Assembly: GCA_965223025.1 (NCBI GenBank)
Contig: CBDCVP010000022.1
Location: forward strand, 620,001-684,000
Source: JABDMH01 sp965223025
Lineage (GTDB): Bacteria > Bacteroidota > Bacteroidia > Chitinophagales > Saprospiraceae
Length of the DNA stretch: 64,000 bases
Direction: 5' to 3'
Part shown: in pieces, positions 8,481 to 18,217 of the stretch
Layout: every line of letters begins with the position of its first letter
How positions within the stretch are numbered: position 1 is the stretch's first letter
Notes under the pieces: generated by a model
Database searches by the model: none
Seen by the model: the letters and a program-made list of their open reading frames with translations, nothing else
What the model was told of the DNA's origin: nothing
Program-made: the position numbers and the translations under genes

Positions 8481-10973
8481 TTAGATTTTTTTTGACCGCA
8501 ATCGCAGCGCATTGCCGATCACCGATACTGAACTAAAACTCATGGCCAATGCTGCGATCATAGGTGACAGCAGAATTCCGAAGAATGGATAGAGGACTCC
8601 TGCAGCGATCGGTACACCGATCGTATTATAGATCAATGCAAAGAATAAGTTTTGCTTAATGTTTTTCATCACCTCGCCACTCAGGTTAATCGCTCTGACG
8701 ATACCTTGTAAGTTCCCGTTCACAAGCGTTATATCGGCACTTTCAATAGCTACATCGGTGCCGGTACCCATGGCGATACCGACATCGCTTTGAGCCAGGG
8801 CGGGTGCATCATTGATGCCATCACCAGCCATGGCCACTACCTTCCCATCCTGTTGCAGTCTCTGCACAGCCTCCATCTTTTCTTCGGGCAGCATTTCAGC
8901 CTGAAAATCAGATAGCTTAAGCTGCCTGCAAAGGGATGCTGCGGTATCCCGATTATCACCGGTGAGCATGATGATGGTGATATCTAGATTGTGCAACGAT
9001 GCCACGGCAAGATGAGTCGATTGCTTGATCTTGTCACCAATGACTACATATCCTGCCACATCCTGGCCAACGGCCAGGTATGACACCGTTTTCCCACTTC
9101 TCTGGAATGCCATGGCTTTCTGCTCTAGATGATCCGGTATCGTGACACCACCCCGGTGCATCATGCGCTCATTGCCCACCGTTACCTTCTCACCACGGAC
9201 AATAGCTTCTACGCCCTTGCCGGTAACCGCCTGAAAATCCTTGCAATCCCATAGACGCAATCCCAGCTTCTCGGCATAGTGCATGACCGAAGTCGCTAGC
9301 GGATGCTCACTATGTTGATTTGCTGAAGCAATATATTGCATCACCTCCATTTGATCCCGTCCTTCAGCGCTGCCTACATACTCCACAGATGGTTTTCCTT
9401 CAGTCAGTGTGCCGGTTTTATCTATCACCAGCGTGTCTACCTGGCTCAGTTTCTCCAGCGCTTCAGCATGCTTAATAAGCACACCATTTTGGGCCCCTTT
9501 ACCCACTCCAACCATCACTGACATAGGTGTGGCCAGTCCAAGGGCACAAGGACAGGCAATGATCAGTACTGCAATGGCATTGACCATAGCATAAACATAG
9601 GCAGGCTGGGGACCGACCATTACCCAAGCTATAAAGGTGACCACTGAGATGAGCACGACCATGGGTACGAAATAACTCGATACCTGGTCGGCCAACTTCT
9701 GTATCGGTGCTCGGCTGCGACTCGCTTCATGCACCATCTTGATTATGTGCGACAACAAGGTATCTGCACCTACCTTTTCGGCTCTCATCAAAAAAGAATG
9801 TTGGCCATTGATGGTGCCACTATGCACTTGATCAGCCGGTCCCTTGTCAATAGGTAGAGGTTCTCCCGTGATCATTGATTCATCGATCGAAGAGTTGCCC
9901 TCCGTGATCTGACCATCCACCGCAATCTTCCCACCAGGTTTGACTCGCAGCGTATCTCCAATGACGATCTGGTCAATCGGGACCTTCTCTTCCTTGTCAC
10001 CGCGTACCCGAAAGGCATCATGGGGTGCTAACTCCAGGAGCCCTTTGATGGCACTGCTTGTCCTCATGTGTGCTCGTGCCTCTAAAACTTGGCCCAGCAG
10101 TACCAGTGTCAAGATCACCGCAGCTGCCTCAAAATAAACATGGACCGCCCCAGCTTCCGTTTTAAATTGTGCGGGTACGATATGGGGAAAAAGCAGCGCA
10201 AAAACACTGAATGCCCATGCAATACCCGCACCCATCCCTATCAAGGTAAACATGTTTAGATTCCAGGTACGGATGCTGCGAAAAGCCCTCTGAAAGAACA
10301 TCCAAGTTGCATAAAACACCACTGGCAAAGACAATAACAACTGGACCATGTTCCAATCTCTCGGATCGAGTATCCGGTACAGAGGATTATCGCTGAGCAT
10401 CTCACTCATGGCTATGATGAAAATGGGAACGGTGAATGCGGTTGCTATCCACAGCTTATTACGCAGCCTTCGATAGGACATATCCTCATCGGAAGGCTCA
10501 GCCTGAACGGTGACCATGTCCATGCCACAATGGTGACATGTGCCGGGACCATCACTTTCTACCCCAGGATGCATGGGGCAGATGTACTGAGAGATTGCTC
10601 TTCCTGACAGACTGACTTGCTCGACCAAGTCCATACCACAGACCGGACAATCGCCCGCGCGGTCGTAAATCTTATCACCCTCACATTGCATGGGACAGTA
10701 ATAGGTTCCACTTCGCTGTCGATTGGGATCAGACCGGGCCGGTTTACGATTCGTATTTCCTAGGTGATCAATATCATATCGACCTCCATATTTCTCCATT
10801 GCTTTCTTAAGCACAGATAGCTCGATCTGGTCCTGCATCTCGATGGTTGCCTCCGCCTGCTCTAGATCCACCTCCACTTGCTCCACCCCTCGGATGTTGG
10901 ATAGCGTCTGAGCTACATGGCTGCGACAACCCTGACAACTCATACCGGTTATGACATATGTATGTTTCATCAT
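8481..10973 (-). CDS. copA: Copper-translocating P1B-type ATPase
   Basis: Pumps Cu(+) out of the cytoplasm using ATP. Order of parts in the 830 aa protein: an N-terminal heavy-metal-associated domain with GMSCQGC (about residues 10-16); two Cys-rich heavy-metal-binding modules with CPM...CPVCGMDL (about 92-115) and CPMHP...CHHCGMDM (about 131-153); membrane helices; the actuator loop TGEPLPIDK; the transmembrane CPC motif (ACPCALG, about 473-479); the phosphorylated Asp in DKTGTLTEG (Asp518); the nucleotide-binding SEHPLA; and GDGINDAPAL near 717. All catalytic motifs are intact. It stands alone, with no visible regulator or chaperone gene, downstream of mlaD by 139 bp. The first ATG (10973) and second (10970) are equally good starts. 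Confidence 0.95.
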   Translation of the reverse strand: MMKHTYVITGMSCQGCRSHVAQTLSNIRGVEQVEVDLEQAEATIEMQDQIELSVLKKAMEKYGGRYDIDHLGNTNRKPARSDPNRQRSGTYYCPMQCEGDKIYDRAGDCPVCGMDLVEQVSLSGRAISQYICPMHPGVESDGPGTCHHCGMDMVTVQAEPSDEDMSYRRLRNKLWIATAFTVPIFIIAMSEMLSDNPLYRILDPRDWNMVQLLLSLPVVFYATWMFFQRAFRSIRTWNLNMFTLIGMGAGIAWAFSVFALLFPHIVPAQFKTEAGAVHVYFEAAAVILTLVLLGQVLEARAHMRTSSAIKGLLELAPHDAFRVRGDKEEKVPIDQIVIGDTLRVKPGGKIAVDGQITEGNSSIDESMITGEPLPIDKGPADQVHSGTINGQHSFLMRAEKVGADTLLSHIIKMVHEASRSRAPIQKLADQVSSYFVPMVVLISVVTFIAWVMVGPQPAYVYAMVNAIAVLIIACPCALGLATPMSVMVGVGKGAQNGVLIKHAEALEKLSQVDTLVIDKTGTLTEGKPSVEYVGSAEGRDQMEVMQYIASANQHSEHPLATSVMHYAEKLGLRLWDCKDFQAVTGKGVEAIVRGEKVTVGNERMMHRGGVTIPDHLEQKAMAFQRSGKTVSYLAVGQDVAGYVVIGDKIKQSTHLAVASLHNLDITIIMLTGDNRDTAASLCRQLKLSDFQAEMLPEEKMEAVQRLQQDGKVVAMAGDGINDAPALAQSDVGIAMGTGTDVAIESADITLVNGNLQGIVRAINLSGEVMKNIKQNLFFALIYNTIGVPIAAGVLYPFFGILLSPMIAALAMSFSSVSVIGNALRLRSKKI

Positions 10974-11112
10974 GCTGGAGTGTTAGCAAAGATTGGGGTT
11001 ATTTAGCAATGGGATTGGGGGTTGTTTTAGCAGTGAGCGTGGTTTAGGGATGGTTTGGCCACTGTAGAGCTCGTTTCTGCTCGGTCTGCAGATCGGTTTA
11101 GCAGTGGGTGCT

Positions 11113-12192
11113 TTACTTCCGATCTCGTATCAGTGTATCAGCTGCTGGATCACTTTCTGGCACCAAGTATTTTTTCTGCTTCTTGCCAAACACAGATACA
11201 TTGACGTACCTTTTAGGATTCAGTCGAAAATCCTGAAGCAGTAGATCCAGATTTCGGCTAGCACTATTCAGGTTATTGTATAGCTCCTGGTCATGGGTCA
11301 GACTGCCTAAGGTGCCTTCACCCTGGTTAATTCCTGTGAGCAATGCTTGGATTTGTTTGAAGGTCTGGTCCGCCTTAACCAGCGTCTCATCCAATGATTG
11401 CATCATCTCACTAGTGCTTCCCAAAGCGCGATTTGCCTTGAAGATGGTGGTATCCAGCCTTGCATCGGCCAGTTGCTTCGTAATGTCATTGGCATTTTGA
11501 AGAAGGCCAGCTATTTCCTCATGATTGGTCTTTAACGTCTTCGAAACCGCGGAGATATCATCAAGCACATCTACCAGCCTTCCCGAAGCATCAGAGAATA
11601 GGCGATTCATCTGTATCGTAGTGGCCTTGAGATTGGCGATGGCGATGCGCATATCGGCTACCGTTTTCCCCAATCCACTTTCAGGATCTTCCTCGAGCAA
11701 GCTGTAATTGATGCTATCTATCACCCCACCGATACCATGCTCGATGGTGGCCAGGTACTGGTCAACTTCACTGGGGTCGACCATTGACTGGATAAAGCCC
11801 AGTGACTTTCCCTTCAATGTCGCACCGCTCTCCAGGCAGTCATCTGCGCATACTCCAGAATAGGCAAGCTCCACAGATTTGCCACCCATCATGCCTACAC
11901 TTCGAAGCTCTGCCACTGTATTGGAGGGCAATTTGATGTCGTTGTCGACCTCAATGACCACCACCACGGTGCGAAGGTTATCAGGATTCAGGTAAATGTT
12001 GGTCACCGTACCCACCTGAAAACCATGGATCATCACTGGTGCAGACACTTGTAGATGGTCAATATCTTGATACTCAATGTAAAAAGTACTACTTCTCTTT
12101 AATACATTGGTGCCCAGGAGATACTTGTATCCCCATATGAAAAGGCCGATGGCGATCACCGACAGTAGACCAATTTTTATTTCACGTGCCAT
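11113..12192 (-). CDS. mlaD: MCE/MlaD family lipid-transport protein
   Basis: Inner-membrane-anchored periplasmic protein of the MCE family, which binds phospholipid in trans-envelope lipid transport. One membrane helix (residues about 7-25, GLLSVIAIGLFIWGYKYL) is followed by a single MCE domain (about 35-115; VSAPVMIHGFQVGTVTNIYL and GMMGGKSVEL are the recognisable parts). The long C-terminal half is polar and helical, as in the hexamer-stabilising tails of this family. At 359 aa it is typical of Bacteroidota MCE proteins. It follows the amidase gene by 90 bp on the same strand. No MlaE/MlaF genes are in the window. Confidence 0.85.
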   Translation of the reverse strand: MAREIKIGLLSVIAIGLFIWGYKYLLGTNVLKRSSTFYIEYQDIDHLQVSAPVMIHGFQVGTVTNIYLNPDNLRTVVVVIEVDNDIKLPSNTVAELRSVGMMGGKSVELAYSGVCADDCLESGATLKGKSLGFIQSMVDPSEVDQYLATIEHGIGGVIDSINYSLLEEDPESGLGKTVADMRIAIANLKATTIQMNRLFSDASGRLVDVLDDISAVSKTLKTNHEEIAGLLQNANDITKQLADARLDTTIFKANRALGSTSEMMQSLDETLVKADQTFKQIQALLTGINQGEGTLGSLTHDQELYNNLNSASRNLDLLLQDFRLNPKRYVNVSVFGKKQKKYLVPESDPAADTLIRDRK

Positions 12193-12282
12193 ATAACCTC
12201 AGAGACTTTACTTGATCTTTTACAACTCTATAGTTTCAGCAATAGTTGTGAGAAAGCCCCAAAGTTATAAAAAGAATGTGCC

Positions 12283-13767
12283 CTACAAATTCAGTCGTTT
12301 AGCTTCTTTTAGAGCGATCAGATCATCATTGTAGTAGGCCACTACAAAGCAATCTTTAAATCCCATTTGACGCAGTTGCTCTTTCTTGGTAGCCGCAGCC
12401 TCATAGGAAGACATCATTCCTACCTGGTACTTATATAGATTGTTTTCATACCTAATCATGACATCTTGCACCTTGTCCCATTTGCCACCACCACTCAAAA
12501 ATTTGTTGGCAGATGCAGATAGTTGCACCGCATACTCGAGTTTCTTTTCCCTCGGGACGATCTTGCTACCACTGCTGGCTTTAGCGTCTTTGCCTGCAAC
12601 AGCTGTGGCCTTCACTTCTGATCCAGTGGGCTGAGCAATCACATCAGGCTTCTGAGTTCTTTGAACAGCTGGTTTTGGCTGAGCCGTGTTGGACGGTCGA
12701 GATACAGCCATGGCCTTTGGCTCCTTCGACTTTCGGCGCTTCTTCATCTTCTGGATCTCCATCTTAGCTCTTTCGACATAGTTTACGGGTTCCTCCTTTA
12801 TTTTGGGCTCACTAGCTGCCATTTCTTCTTTGATGACTGTTTTTTCTTCTTTTACCGGAAGAACCTCTTTTTTCTTCTGAGTAGCAACTACATGGTCTTG
12901 CTCGTACTTGTATTTGGTGAATGCGTTGAAAATAGACTGAGCAATGCGACTTTTTCCTTCCTCTGAAACTAAAAAATGCTCTTCCTTACTATGATTGAGA
13001 AAGCCTGCTTCAATCAAAATGCTCGGCATCACGGTGTTTCTCAGTACCAAGAATCCTGCCTGTTTCACACCCCTACTCACTCGTTGTCCGTGACTCTCAA
13101 GTTCATTTTCCACCATGTTTGCCAACCTGATGCTTTGATCTAAGAAGGCGTTTTGATACATGCTCAATGTGATATGACCCTCATTGGAGTTTGGATCATA
13201 GCCCCCATAGTATGATTCGTAGTCATCCTCATGTACAATGACTGAGTTTTCCCGTTTGGCCACATCAAGGTTGTCATCCGCTCGATGCAGGCCCATCACA
13301 AAAGTCTCAGTACCCATCGCACTATTCCTCTTTGCCGTAGTATTGCAATGAATAGAAATGAAAAGGTCGGCTTGATGTTTGTTGGCAATGTTGGCACGTT
13401 CATGCAGAGGTACAAACAGATCGCGATCACGAGTATAAATCACTTCTACGTCGGGATGATGCTTTTTGATCAGTTGGCCCACACGCAAGGTCACATCCAG
13501 AGCCACGTCCTTTTCGCGCGAGTGCTTGCCAGAACAGCCTGGATCCTTTCCACCGTGCCCGGCATCCAAAACGACTTTTTTTACCTGACCCCTTCCAAGT
13601 TCTAGAAGGATAGGATCCACGTTGCTTAATGAAATATTAAAATTGACCTCCCCAGGCAGCGAATAGCATACCTTAGTGGCTTTAGTAACACTGTAAGCTG
13701 GTGACGAAGCACAGGCCAAAATAAATCCGATGGCCAAAAAATGAATTGATGACAGGAATCGTTTCAT
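12283..13767 (-). CDS. N-acetylmuramoyl-L-alanine amidase (AmiC type) with C-terminal SPOR-like domain
   Basis: Zinc amidase that cleaves the bond between MurNAc and L-alanine in peptidoglycan, normally at division sites. A signal peptide (FLAIGFILACASSPAYS, ending near residue 26) is followed by an amidase_3 domain: VVLDAGHGGKDPGC carries the first zinc His, SREKDVALDV the Glu, ADLFISIHCNT the second His, and PSILIEAGFLNH the catalytic Glu. A Lys/Glu/Pro-rich linker (about residues 295-400) leads to a C-terminal region of about 80 aa (YAVQLSASANKF ... YKYQVGMMSSYEAA) that resembles a SPOR peptidoglycan-binding domain. 494 aa. It is divergent from lptD across only 64 bp. Confidence 0.9.
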   Translation of the reverse strand: MKRFLSSIHFLAIGFILACASSPAYSVTKATKVCYSLPGEVNFNISLSNVDPILLELGRGQVKKVVLDAGHGGKDPGCSGKHSREKDVALDVTLRVGQLIKKHHPDVEVIYTRDRDLFVPLHERANIANKHQADLFISIHCNTTAKRNSAMGTETFVMGLHRADDNLDVAKRENSVIVHEDDYESYYGGYDPNSNEGHITLSMYQNAFLDQSIRLANMVENELESHGQRVSRGVKQAGFLVLRNTVMPSILIEAGFLNHSKEEHFLVSEEGKSRIAQSIFNAFTKYKYEQDHVVATQKKKEVLPVKEEKTVIKEEMAASEPKIKEEPVNYVERAKMEIQKMKKRRKSKEPKAMAVSRPSNTAQPKPAVQRTQKPDVIAQPTGSEVKATAVAGKDAKASSGSKIVPREKKLEYAVQLSASANKFLSGGGKWDKVQDVMIRYENNLYKYQVGMMSSYEAAATKKEQLRQMGFKDCFVVAYYNDDLIALKEAKRLNL

Positions 13768-13810
13768 AATCTACATTTATATTAAAAAAGATTGACATGT
13801 GTTTTATCTG

Positions 13811-13830
13811 CAAAAATAGGGCCAAAAATA
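13811..13830 (-). promoter_or_regulatory. Two tandem -7 boxes (TATTTTTG) upstream of the amidase
   Basis: On the minus strand the sequence TATTTTTG occurs twice, at 13823-13830 and 13811-13818, matching the Bacteroidota -7 consensus TAnnTTTG. Both lie 44-56 bp before the amidase start at 13767. No clear -33 TTTG is visible at the right distance, and the sequence is A/T-rich, so chance matches are possible. Confidence 0.35.
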
Positions 13831-13831
13831 C

Positions 13832-16702
13832 TTGAAATCAGCATTTTACATACAATTATTTATTTTAATATGTTCGATTTGTACGCTCGAAGCTCAAATT
13901 GACAGGGATAGCATCTCAGATACGGACCTATCTGAAGATAGTCTTGCATCGTCTGCTTTTGAGCCTACATTTCGTGGTCTGGTAAGATTTTCAGCGGATA
14001 CGCTTGAAGATGTGGTAGATTATAGTGCGCAGGATTCTATACGATTTGATAACGTAAATAGGCTCATTTACTTGTATGGAGAGGCATCGATTAAGTATCA
14101 AACCTATACGATCACAGCAGATTTTATCAAAGTGGACCTCGATAGCAGTATCGCAACTGCAGAGCAGCTCCCGGATAGCCTCAAGCCGGAAGACGCATTT
14201 TTAGCTCTTCAGGCCGAAGACGATGAGCAGGAGGAACTGGAGCCATTGCCGGTACCAAGGGACTCCTTGTATCTAGATTCATTAGACTATGGGTACGACG
14301 AGCGCGAGCAGGAGCCGCAGGAAAATAAAGAGCGAAATGAAGATGGTCGCCCATACTTTGATGACGGCGGTTCTCAATTTACGGCTGACCGCCTCCGCTA
14401 TAATTTTAAATCGCGCAAAGGAAAGGTCTATAAGGTCGTGACGGAAGAAAGCCAAATGTACATCAGGGGCTCGGAAACCAAGTTCGTGTCGGGTGGCCCA
14501 GACACCAATTCGGTGGATTATGTCTACAGTCAGGATGTTATTTTGACCACCTGCAGCGCCGAAGAGCCTCACTACGGTATTCGCAGCAAAAAGCAAAAGA
14601 TCATTCCCAATCGTCAGGTCATCGTGGGACCCAGCAATCTGGAGATAGCTGGAGTACCCACGCCATTGATCCTACCTTTCGGCTTCTTTCCGATCCCCAA
14701 AGGGGCACAGAATGGTCTCATCATTCCAAATGACTATGAGTATTCAGAGCAGTGGGGATTCGGTATACGTGGGGTAGGGTGGTACTTCCCCATCAGTGAT
14801 CACCTGGATACCGAAGTGACGGGAGACATCTACTTCAATGGCAGCTGGGGATTGAAAAATCGCACCCGTTACCGCAAGAGATATAAGTACAGTGGTAATT
14901 TTGACATTGGCTATTCCAACCGCATCGGTGAGACCTTCTCACCAGAGGGTGACCTCCTTAAAGATCCTCAAAAGTCTTTTAGCATCAACTGGTCGCATAC
15001 CCAGGACCAGCGTGCCCGACCTGGTCAGACCTTCAGTGCCAGCGTACGGATGCAGACCAGCGGCTACGAACAGCTCAACTACAATGACACCAGAGTACTC
15101 AACAATCAATATGCCAGTAATGTGGCATTTAGAAAGACCTTTGCTGGCACCCCATTTCGCCTCTCTGCCAATGCACGGCACTCGCAAAATACCCGCACTG
15201 GTGATATGCAATTTACCCTTCCAGACGTGCAGGTAAGTATGAATCGAATCTTCCCTTTCAAACGAAAGAAAAACCCCAATCCGGAACAGCAGTGGTATGA
15301 AAAGATCTCCTTGCAATACACCGGCAAGTTTCTCAACCGCATTAAGACCAAGGACAGCCTCTTGTTTCAGGAATCCCTGTTTAAAAATGCGGAGTTTGGT
15401 GCCAACCACAATCTCAATAGCAGTGCTTCATTTCAGGTCCTCAAGTACTTCAACATTACACCATCGGTCAACTACTCAGAAAGTTGGTATTTTGAAACCA
15501 TCCGCAAGACCTTTGATCCCACCCTCGAACTGCGGGCAGACACCATTGTCAATCCATTGGATAGTACTCAAACCGAGATCTTGTACGACACCCTCTCTTT
15601 CGGTGACGTGTTGCGCGACACCATTGATGGCTTCGAAGCACTGAGGGAATACTCTGCCAGCATTGCCCTTTCTACCAATATCTTTGGTTCTTTGGGTGTC
15701 AACCGCACCAAGGGTTGGTTTCGCGGTATTCGCCATGTAGTCAAACCGAGTGTCTCCTTCAATTTTTCGCCAGATTATACCAATCCAGCCCTGGGATATG
15801 TGGGACAGGTACAGGAAGATATCCGTGATGAGGAGTTTGACACCTACTCGATTTTCGAAGGCGCCCTGTTCGGCTCGCCACCACAAACGGGAAAAAGGAT
15901 GGCCATCGGGTATTCCATCGGCAATCTCCTGGAGGCAAAGTTTTTCTCAAAGAAAGATTCTACGGCCAAAAAAGTAAAACTCTTTAATACCATCTCCGTC
16001 AACGGCTCCTACAACTTTGTTTCTGATTCACTAAAATGGTCACCTGTGAATATGAGCGGAACCACCACCTTCTTCAAGGGGCTCTCCCGGGTCAATTTCA
16101 GTGCAGTTTTTGATCCTTACCTCAAAACGGAGAACGGAAGGAGAATCAACAAGACGGTTTTTGATGAGCGCAAGCGTCCACTGAGGTTTGACCGGGCAGC
16201 GGTGAGATTGAGCAGTGGCATGACCGTAGATCAGATAAAAGGCCTCTTTAAACCGAAGGAGGAAGAGGAGGCCGACAGCCGCAGCAGTGGCAGAGGCAGG
16301 AGTACTGGAAGAGGAAATTCTACCAAGAGCGGCGATATCGAGGAGTCTCTCACCGATCTCTTTAAGGACTTTCGCATCAATCACGATCTGGTCTTAATGT
16401 GGACCACAGACCCTGATGGCCACAAGGAACTAGATATCCGCACCAACTCGATCAATACACGCGGCAACATCAGACTCACCCCAAATTGGGATTTGTCCGT
16501 GGGCAATATTGGTTACGATTTTCGAAGAAAACAGATCACTTATCCATACTTAAGCTTCACTCGAAATCTGCATTGCTGGGAGATGGCCTTTAGCTGGGCA
16601 CCAGAGCGCGGAACCTATAGTTTCACCCTTCGTGTCAAAGAAGGTCCTCTGAGCTTCATCAAAATACCCTATCAGAAGAACAACCAGGACATCAGGTTCT
16701 GA
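13832..16702 (+). CDS. lptD: LptD/OstA-like outer-membrane LPS assembly protein
   Basis: Predicted outer-membrane beta-barrel that inserts lipopolysaccharide into the outer leaflet. The start is TTG at 13832: it gives a good signal peptide (KSAFYIQLFILICSICTLEAQ), an in-frame TAG lies at 13817-13819, and no in-frame ATG exists until far downstream. Next comes an OstA-type repeat (YLYGEASIKYQTYTITADFI, then FTADRLRYNFKSRKGKVY), interrupted by a very acidic insert of about 60 residues (about 125-185). The barrel region contains IIPNRQVIVGPSNLEIAGVP and GGFFPIPKG-like segments (PFGFFPIPKGAQNGLIIP), as in LptD proteins. A loop near 810-835 is rich in Ser, Gly and Arg. The C-terminus ends on aromatic/charged strands. 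956 aa, within the range of Bacteroidota homologues. Divergent from the amidase gene. Confidence 0.85.
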   Translation: MKSAFYIQLFILICSICTLEAQIDRDSISDTDLSEDSLASSAFEPTFRGLVRFSADTLEDVVDYSAQDSIRFDNVNRLIYLYGEASIKYQTYTITADFIKVDLDSSIATAEQLPDSLKPEDAFLALQAEDDEQEELEPLPVPRDSLYLDSLDYGYDEREQEPQENKERNEDGRPYFDDGGSQFTADRLRYNFKSRKGKVYKVVTEESQMYIRGSETKFVSGGPDTNSVDYVYSQDVILTTCSAEEPHYGIRSKKQKIIPNRQVIVGPSNLEIAGVPTPLILPFGFFPIPKGAQNGLIIPNDYEYSEQWGFGIRGVGWYFPISDHLDTEVTGDIYFNGSWGLKNRTRYRKRYKYSGNFDIGYSNRIGETFSPEGDLLKDPQKSFSINWSHTQDQRARPGQTFSASVRMQTSGYEQLNYNDTRVLNNQYASNVAFRKTFAGTPFRLSANARHSQNTRTGDMQFTLPDVQVSMNRIFPFKRKKNPNPEQQWYEKISLQYTGKFLNRIKTKDSLLFQESLFKNAEFGANHNLNSSASFQVLKYFNITPSVNYSESWYFETIRKTFDPTLELRADTIVNPLDSTQTEILYDTLSFGDVLRDTIDGFEALREYSASIALSTNIFGSLGVNRTKGWFRGIRHVVKPSVSFNFSPDYTNPALGYVGQVQEDIRDEEFDTYSIFEGALFGSPPQTGKRMAIGYSIGNLLEAKFFSKKDSTAKKVKLFNTISVNGSYNFVSDSLKWSPVNMSGTTTFFKGLSRVNFSAVFDPYLKTENGRRINKTVFDERKRPLRFDRAAVRLSSGMTVDQIKGLFKPKEEEEADSRSSGRGRSTGRGNSTKSGDIEESLTDLFKDFRINHDLVLMWTTDPDGHKELDIRTNSINTRGNIRLTPNWDLSVGNIGYDFRRKQITYPYLSFTRNLHCWEMAFSWAPERGTYSFTLRVKEGPLSFIKIPYQKNNQDIRF

Positions 16703-16745
16703 CCTAGTCGTCTATGGAAATCAGCATCGCCTGACGGAAGGACTG

Positions 16746-17216
16746 CTACTTGACATTGGTGTTAAAATCACGAATCGCCCGTAAAATGTCCTGACGGCTG
16801 ATCTGACCTTGCAATTTTCCATTGTCATCAACTACCAGCAATCGCTTGTACTTGGTGTTTAGAAAGGTATCAGCCACCTCGACAATATTGGCATGGACCG
16901 ATATTGTCTTCATGACATTGGTCATATACTGCGCGACGGTAGATTTAATGACGGGATGGTTATGATAAGCGATATCAAATAACACTTTCAAGCAATCTTT
17001 ATCATCGATCAAACCTACCAATTTATTCCTCTCATCAAGTACAGGAGCTCCCGTAATCTGGTATTTGAGAAGGTCTTCCACGGCATCTTCTATCTCGGTC
17101 TGTGGATGGAAAGTGATCAGCTTTTTGGCGGGAATCATGTAATCTGTAATGGCCGCAGGTTTAAACTCACGATGGGGTGGTTTAGGTGCCACTTGCTTTT
17201 GTTGAAAGTTTTTCAT
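16746..17216 (-). CDS. Tandem CBS-domain protein
   Basis: Small soluble protein of 156 aa made of two CBS motifs, which in other proteins bind adenine nucleotides and signal energy state. CBS1 covers about residues 28-85 (MIPAKKLITFHPQTEIEDAV, ITGAPVLDERNKLVGLIDDKDC), CBS2 about 92-150 (MTNVMKTISVHANIVEVADT, RLLVVDDNGKLQGQISRQDIL). The N-terminus is basic and Pro-rich. No catalytic domain is attached, so its partner is unknown. It converges on lptD and is followed upstream by the transposase-relic region. Confidence 0.9.
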   Translation of the reverse strand: MKNFQQKQVAPKPPHREFKPAAITDYMIPAKKLITFHPQTEIEDAVEDLLKYQITGAPVLDERNKLVGLIDDKDCLKVLFDIAYHNHPVIKSTVAQYMTNVMKTISVHANIVEVADTFLNTKYKRLLVVDDNGKLQGQISRQDILRAIRDFNTNVK

Positions 17217-17255
17217 GACTTCATTGGTTTAATGCTTCTTCTCTACATGCTCATT

Positions 17256-17290
17256 GCTAGTTAAGTTAGTGTTTTTTTCTTAATAACCCT
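17256..17290. repeat. Direct repeat copy 1 (putative IS end)
   Basis: The motif GCTAGTTAAGTTA followed by a T-run and TAATAACC at 17256-17290 recurs in the same orientation at 19058-19096. Here it borders the transposase relics, so it may be a decayed terminal segment of the same insertion sequence. Identity is partial, judged by eye. Confidence 0.4.
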
Positions 17291-17835
17291 TGCTTGGTAT
17301 CCAGCACCTTTTATGGTGACCAGATAACTTCAATCTTTGCTGTATGACACGATGCAGCTTTATGCTGCAAGCCTTACCAGGTTTTCGATCACATCCCAGG
17401 CTTGACTTTTCTAATAAGATCTAAGATTAGCTATCGCATTTGCTCCATTGATAGACCACTTTTGGCCTGATAGTTTTAATCTCTGTTGGATGACACTTCG
17501 ATGGCTTGCTTTGATTGGACCAGATCCAATGAGAAGTCCCTGATCCTAAACCGTGATTTTAAATGTCTTGGATACATCATGCGATCGGCATGCTCGATAA
17601 AATATCTCACTGCTATGTTCCTTGCCTCAGATGCATTTGAATTTCTGGATTTCTAGGTTCTACAATTTGACAGTGACCTGTTCAACTTCATCATTTAGCA
17701 ATAGTTCCTTTTTGGTTGATAGCCATGATCTCCTTTTTCTTCATCGACAAACTGATGACGGGCTACATCGGCAATTTTTTCGACCGCATGATAGTAGTCT
17801 AATTGAGAACGTAGTTCTTCTTTATTCATAATCAT
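17280..17835 (-). mobile_element. Decayed transposase relics (ISKra4-like), two C-terminal copies
   Basis: The minus strand holds broken pieces of an insertion-sequence transposase. Near 17750-17835 one frame reads LDYYHAVEKIADVARHQF, like the D-Y/F-Y-H-A-x-E motif of DDE transposases. Near 17560-17635 another frame gives YFIEHADRMMYPRHLKSR. At 17411-17545 a third frame reads GLLIGSGPIKASHRSVIQQR then LKLSGQKWSINGANAIANLR and a stop; the GSGxIExxHRxVIQxRLKLSGQxW signature is that of ISKra4-type enzymes. A second, worse copy of the same end (LHRVIQQRLKLSG) lies at 17280-17357. Frameshifts, stops and missing N-terminal parts show that it is dead. The family name rests on remembered motifs. The whole 17217-18217 stretch contains no intact gene besides these relics. 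Confidence 0.65.
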
Positions 17836-18217
17836 TCATTTTGCTGGCTAACATAAAGATACATATTACTGAAGTTCGTTATACACCACACCTTCTGAGA
17901 GTATTACGAGAAATACTGAAGTTCGTGCTCGCCTGCATGATCTTCACTGAAGAACCCTGAGCTTGATGTCGTCTTTTCAACGCAAAAAAGCTCTAATCTA
18001 ACTATGGCCACGACCAGCATTTCTCCTCCCTAGATAAAACAAATTTTCCTTGGTGGCTACATACCAACATCAATTTGCGCACTCCAAATCACTCGGTCTG
18101 TGGTCAGAGATCATAAATCGAAGGGATTTGATAAAACTACCCTCTGGTGTAGTGTCTAGGACAAGGCATCAAGGTATCCTTGTATTATTATTTAACACCA
18201 AATTAAAAATTACTACC
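17836..18217. other. Intergenic sequence upstream of the secreted orphan
   Basis: About 380 bp with no supported gene. It contains a 13-bp direct repeat (TACTGAAGTTCGT) at about 17867 and again at about 17912. The downstream orphan gene probably has its promoter here, but no clear -7 box was found. Confidence 0.35.

Noticed and set aside
8463..8500. A/T hairpin between the convergent glycosyltransferase and copA genes
   Set aside because: The stem consists mainly of A-T pairs with a long loop; too weak for a terminator.
10987..10994. AATCTTTG on the minus strand before copA as a -7 box
   Set aside because: The first base does not match TAnnTTTG and no -33 element is seen.
17622..17831. Plus-strand frame of 69 codons
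   Set aside because: It is antisense to the transposase relic and has no start or family evidence.
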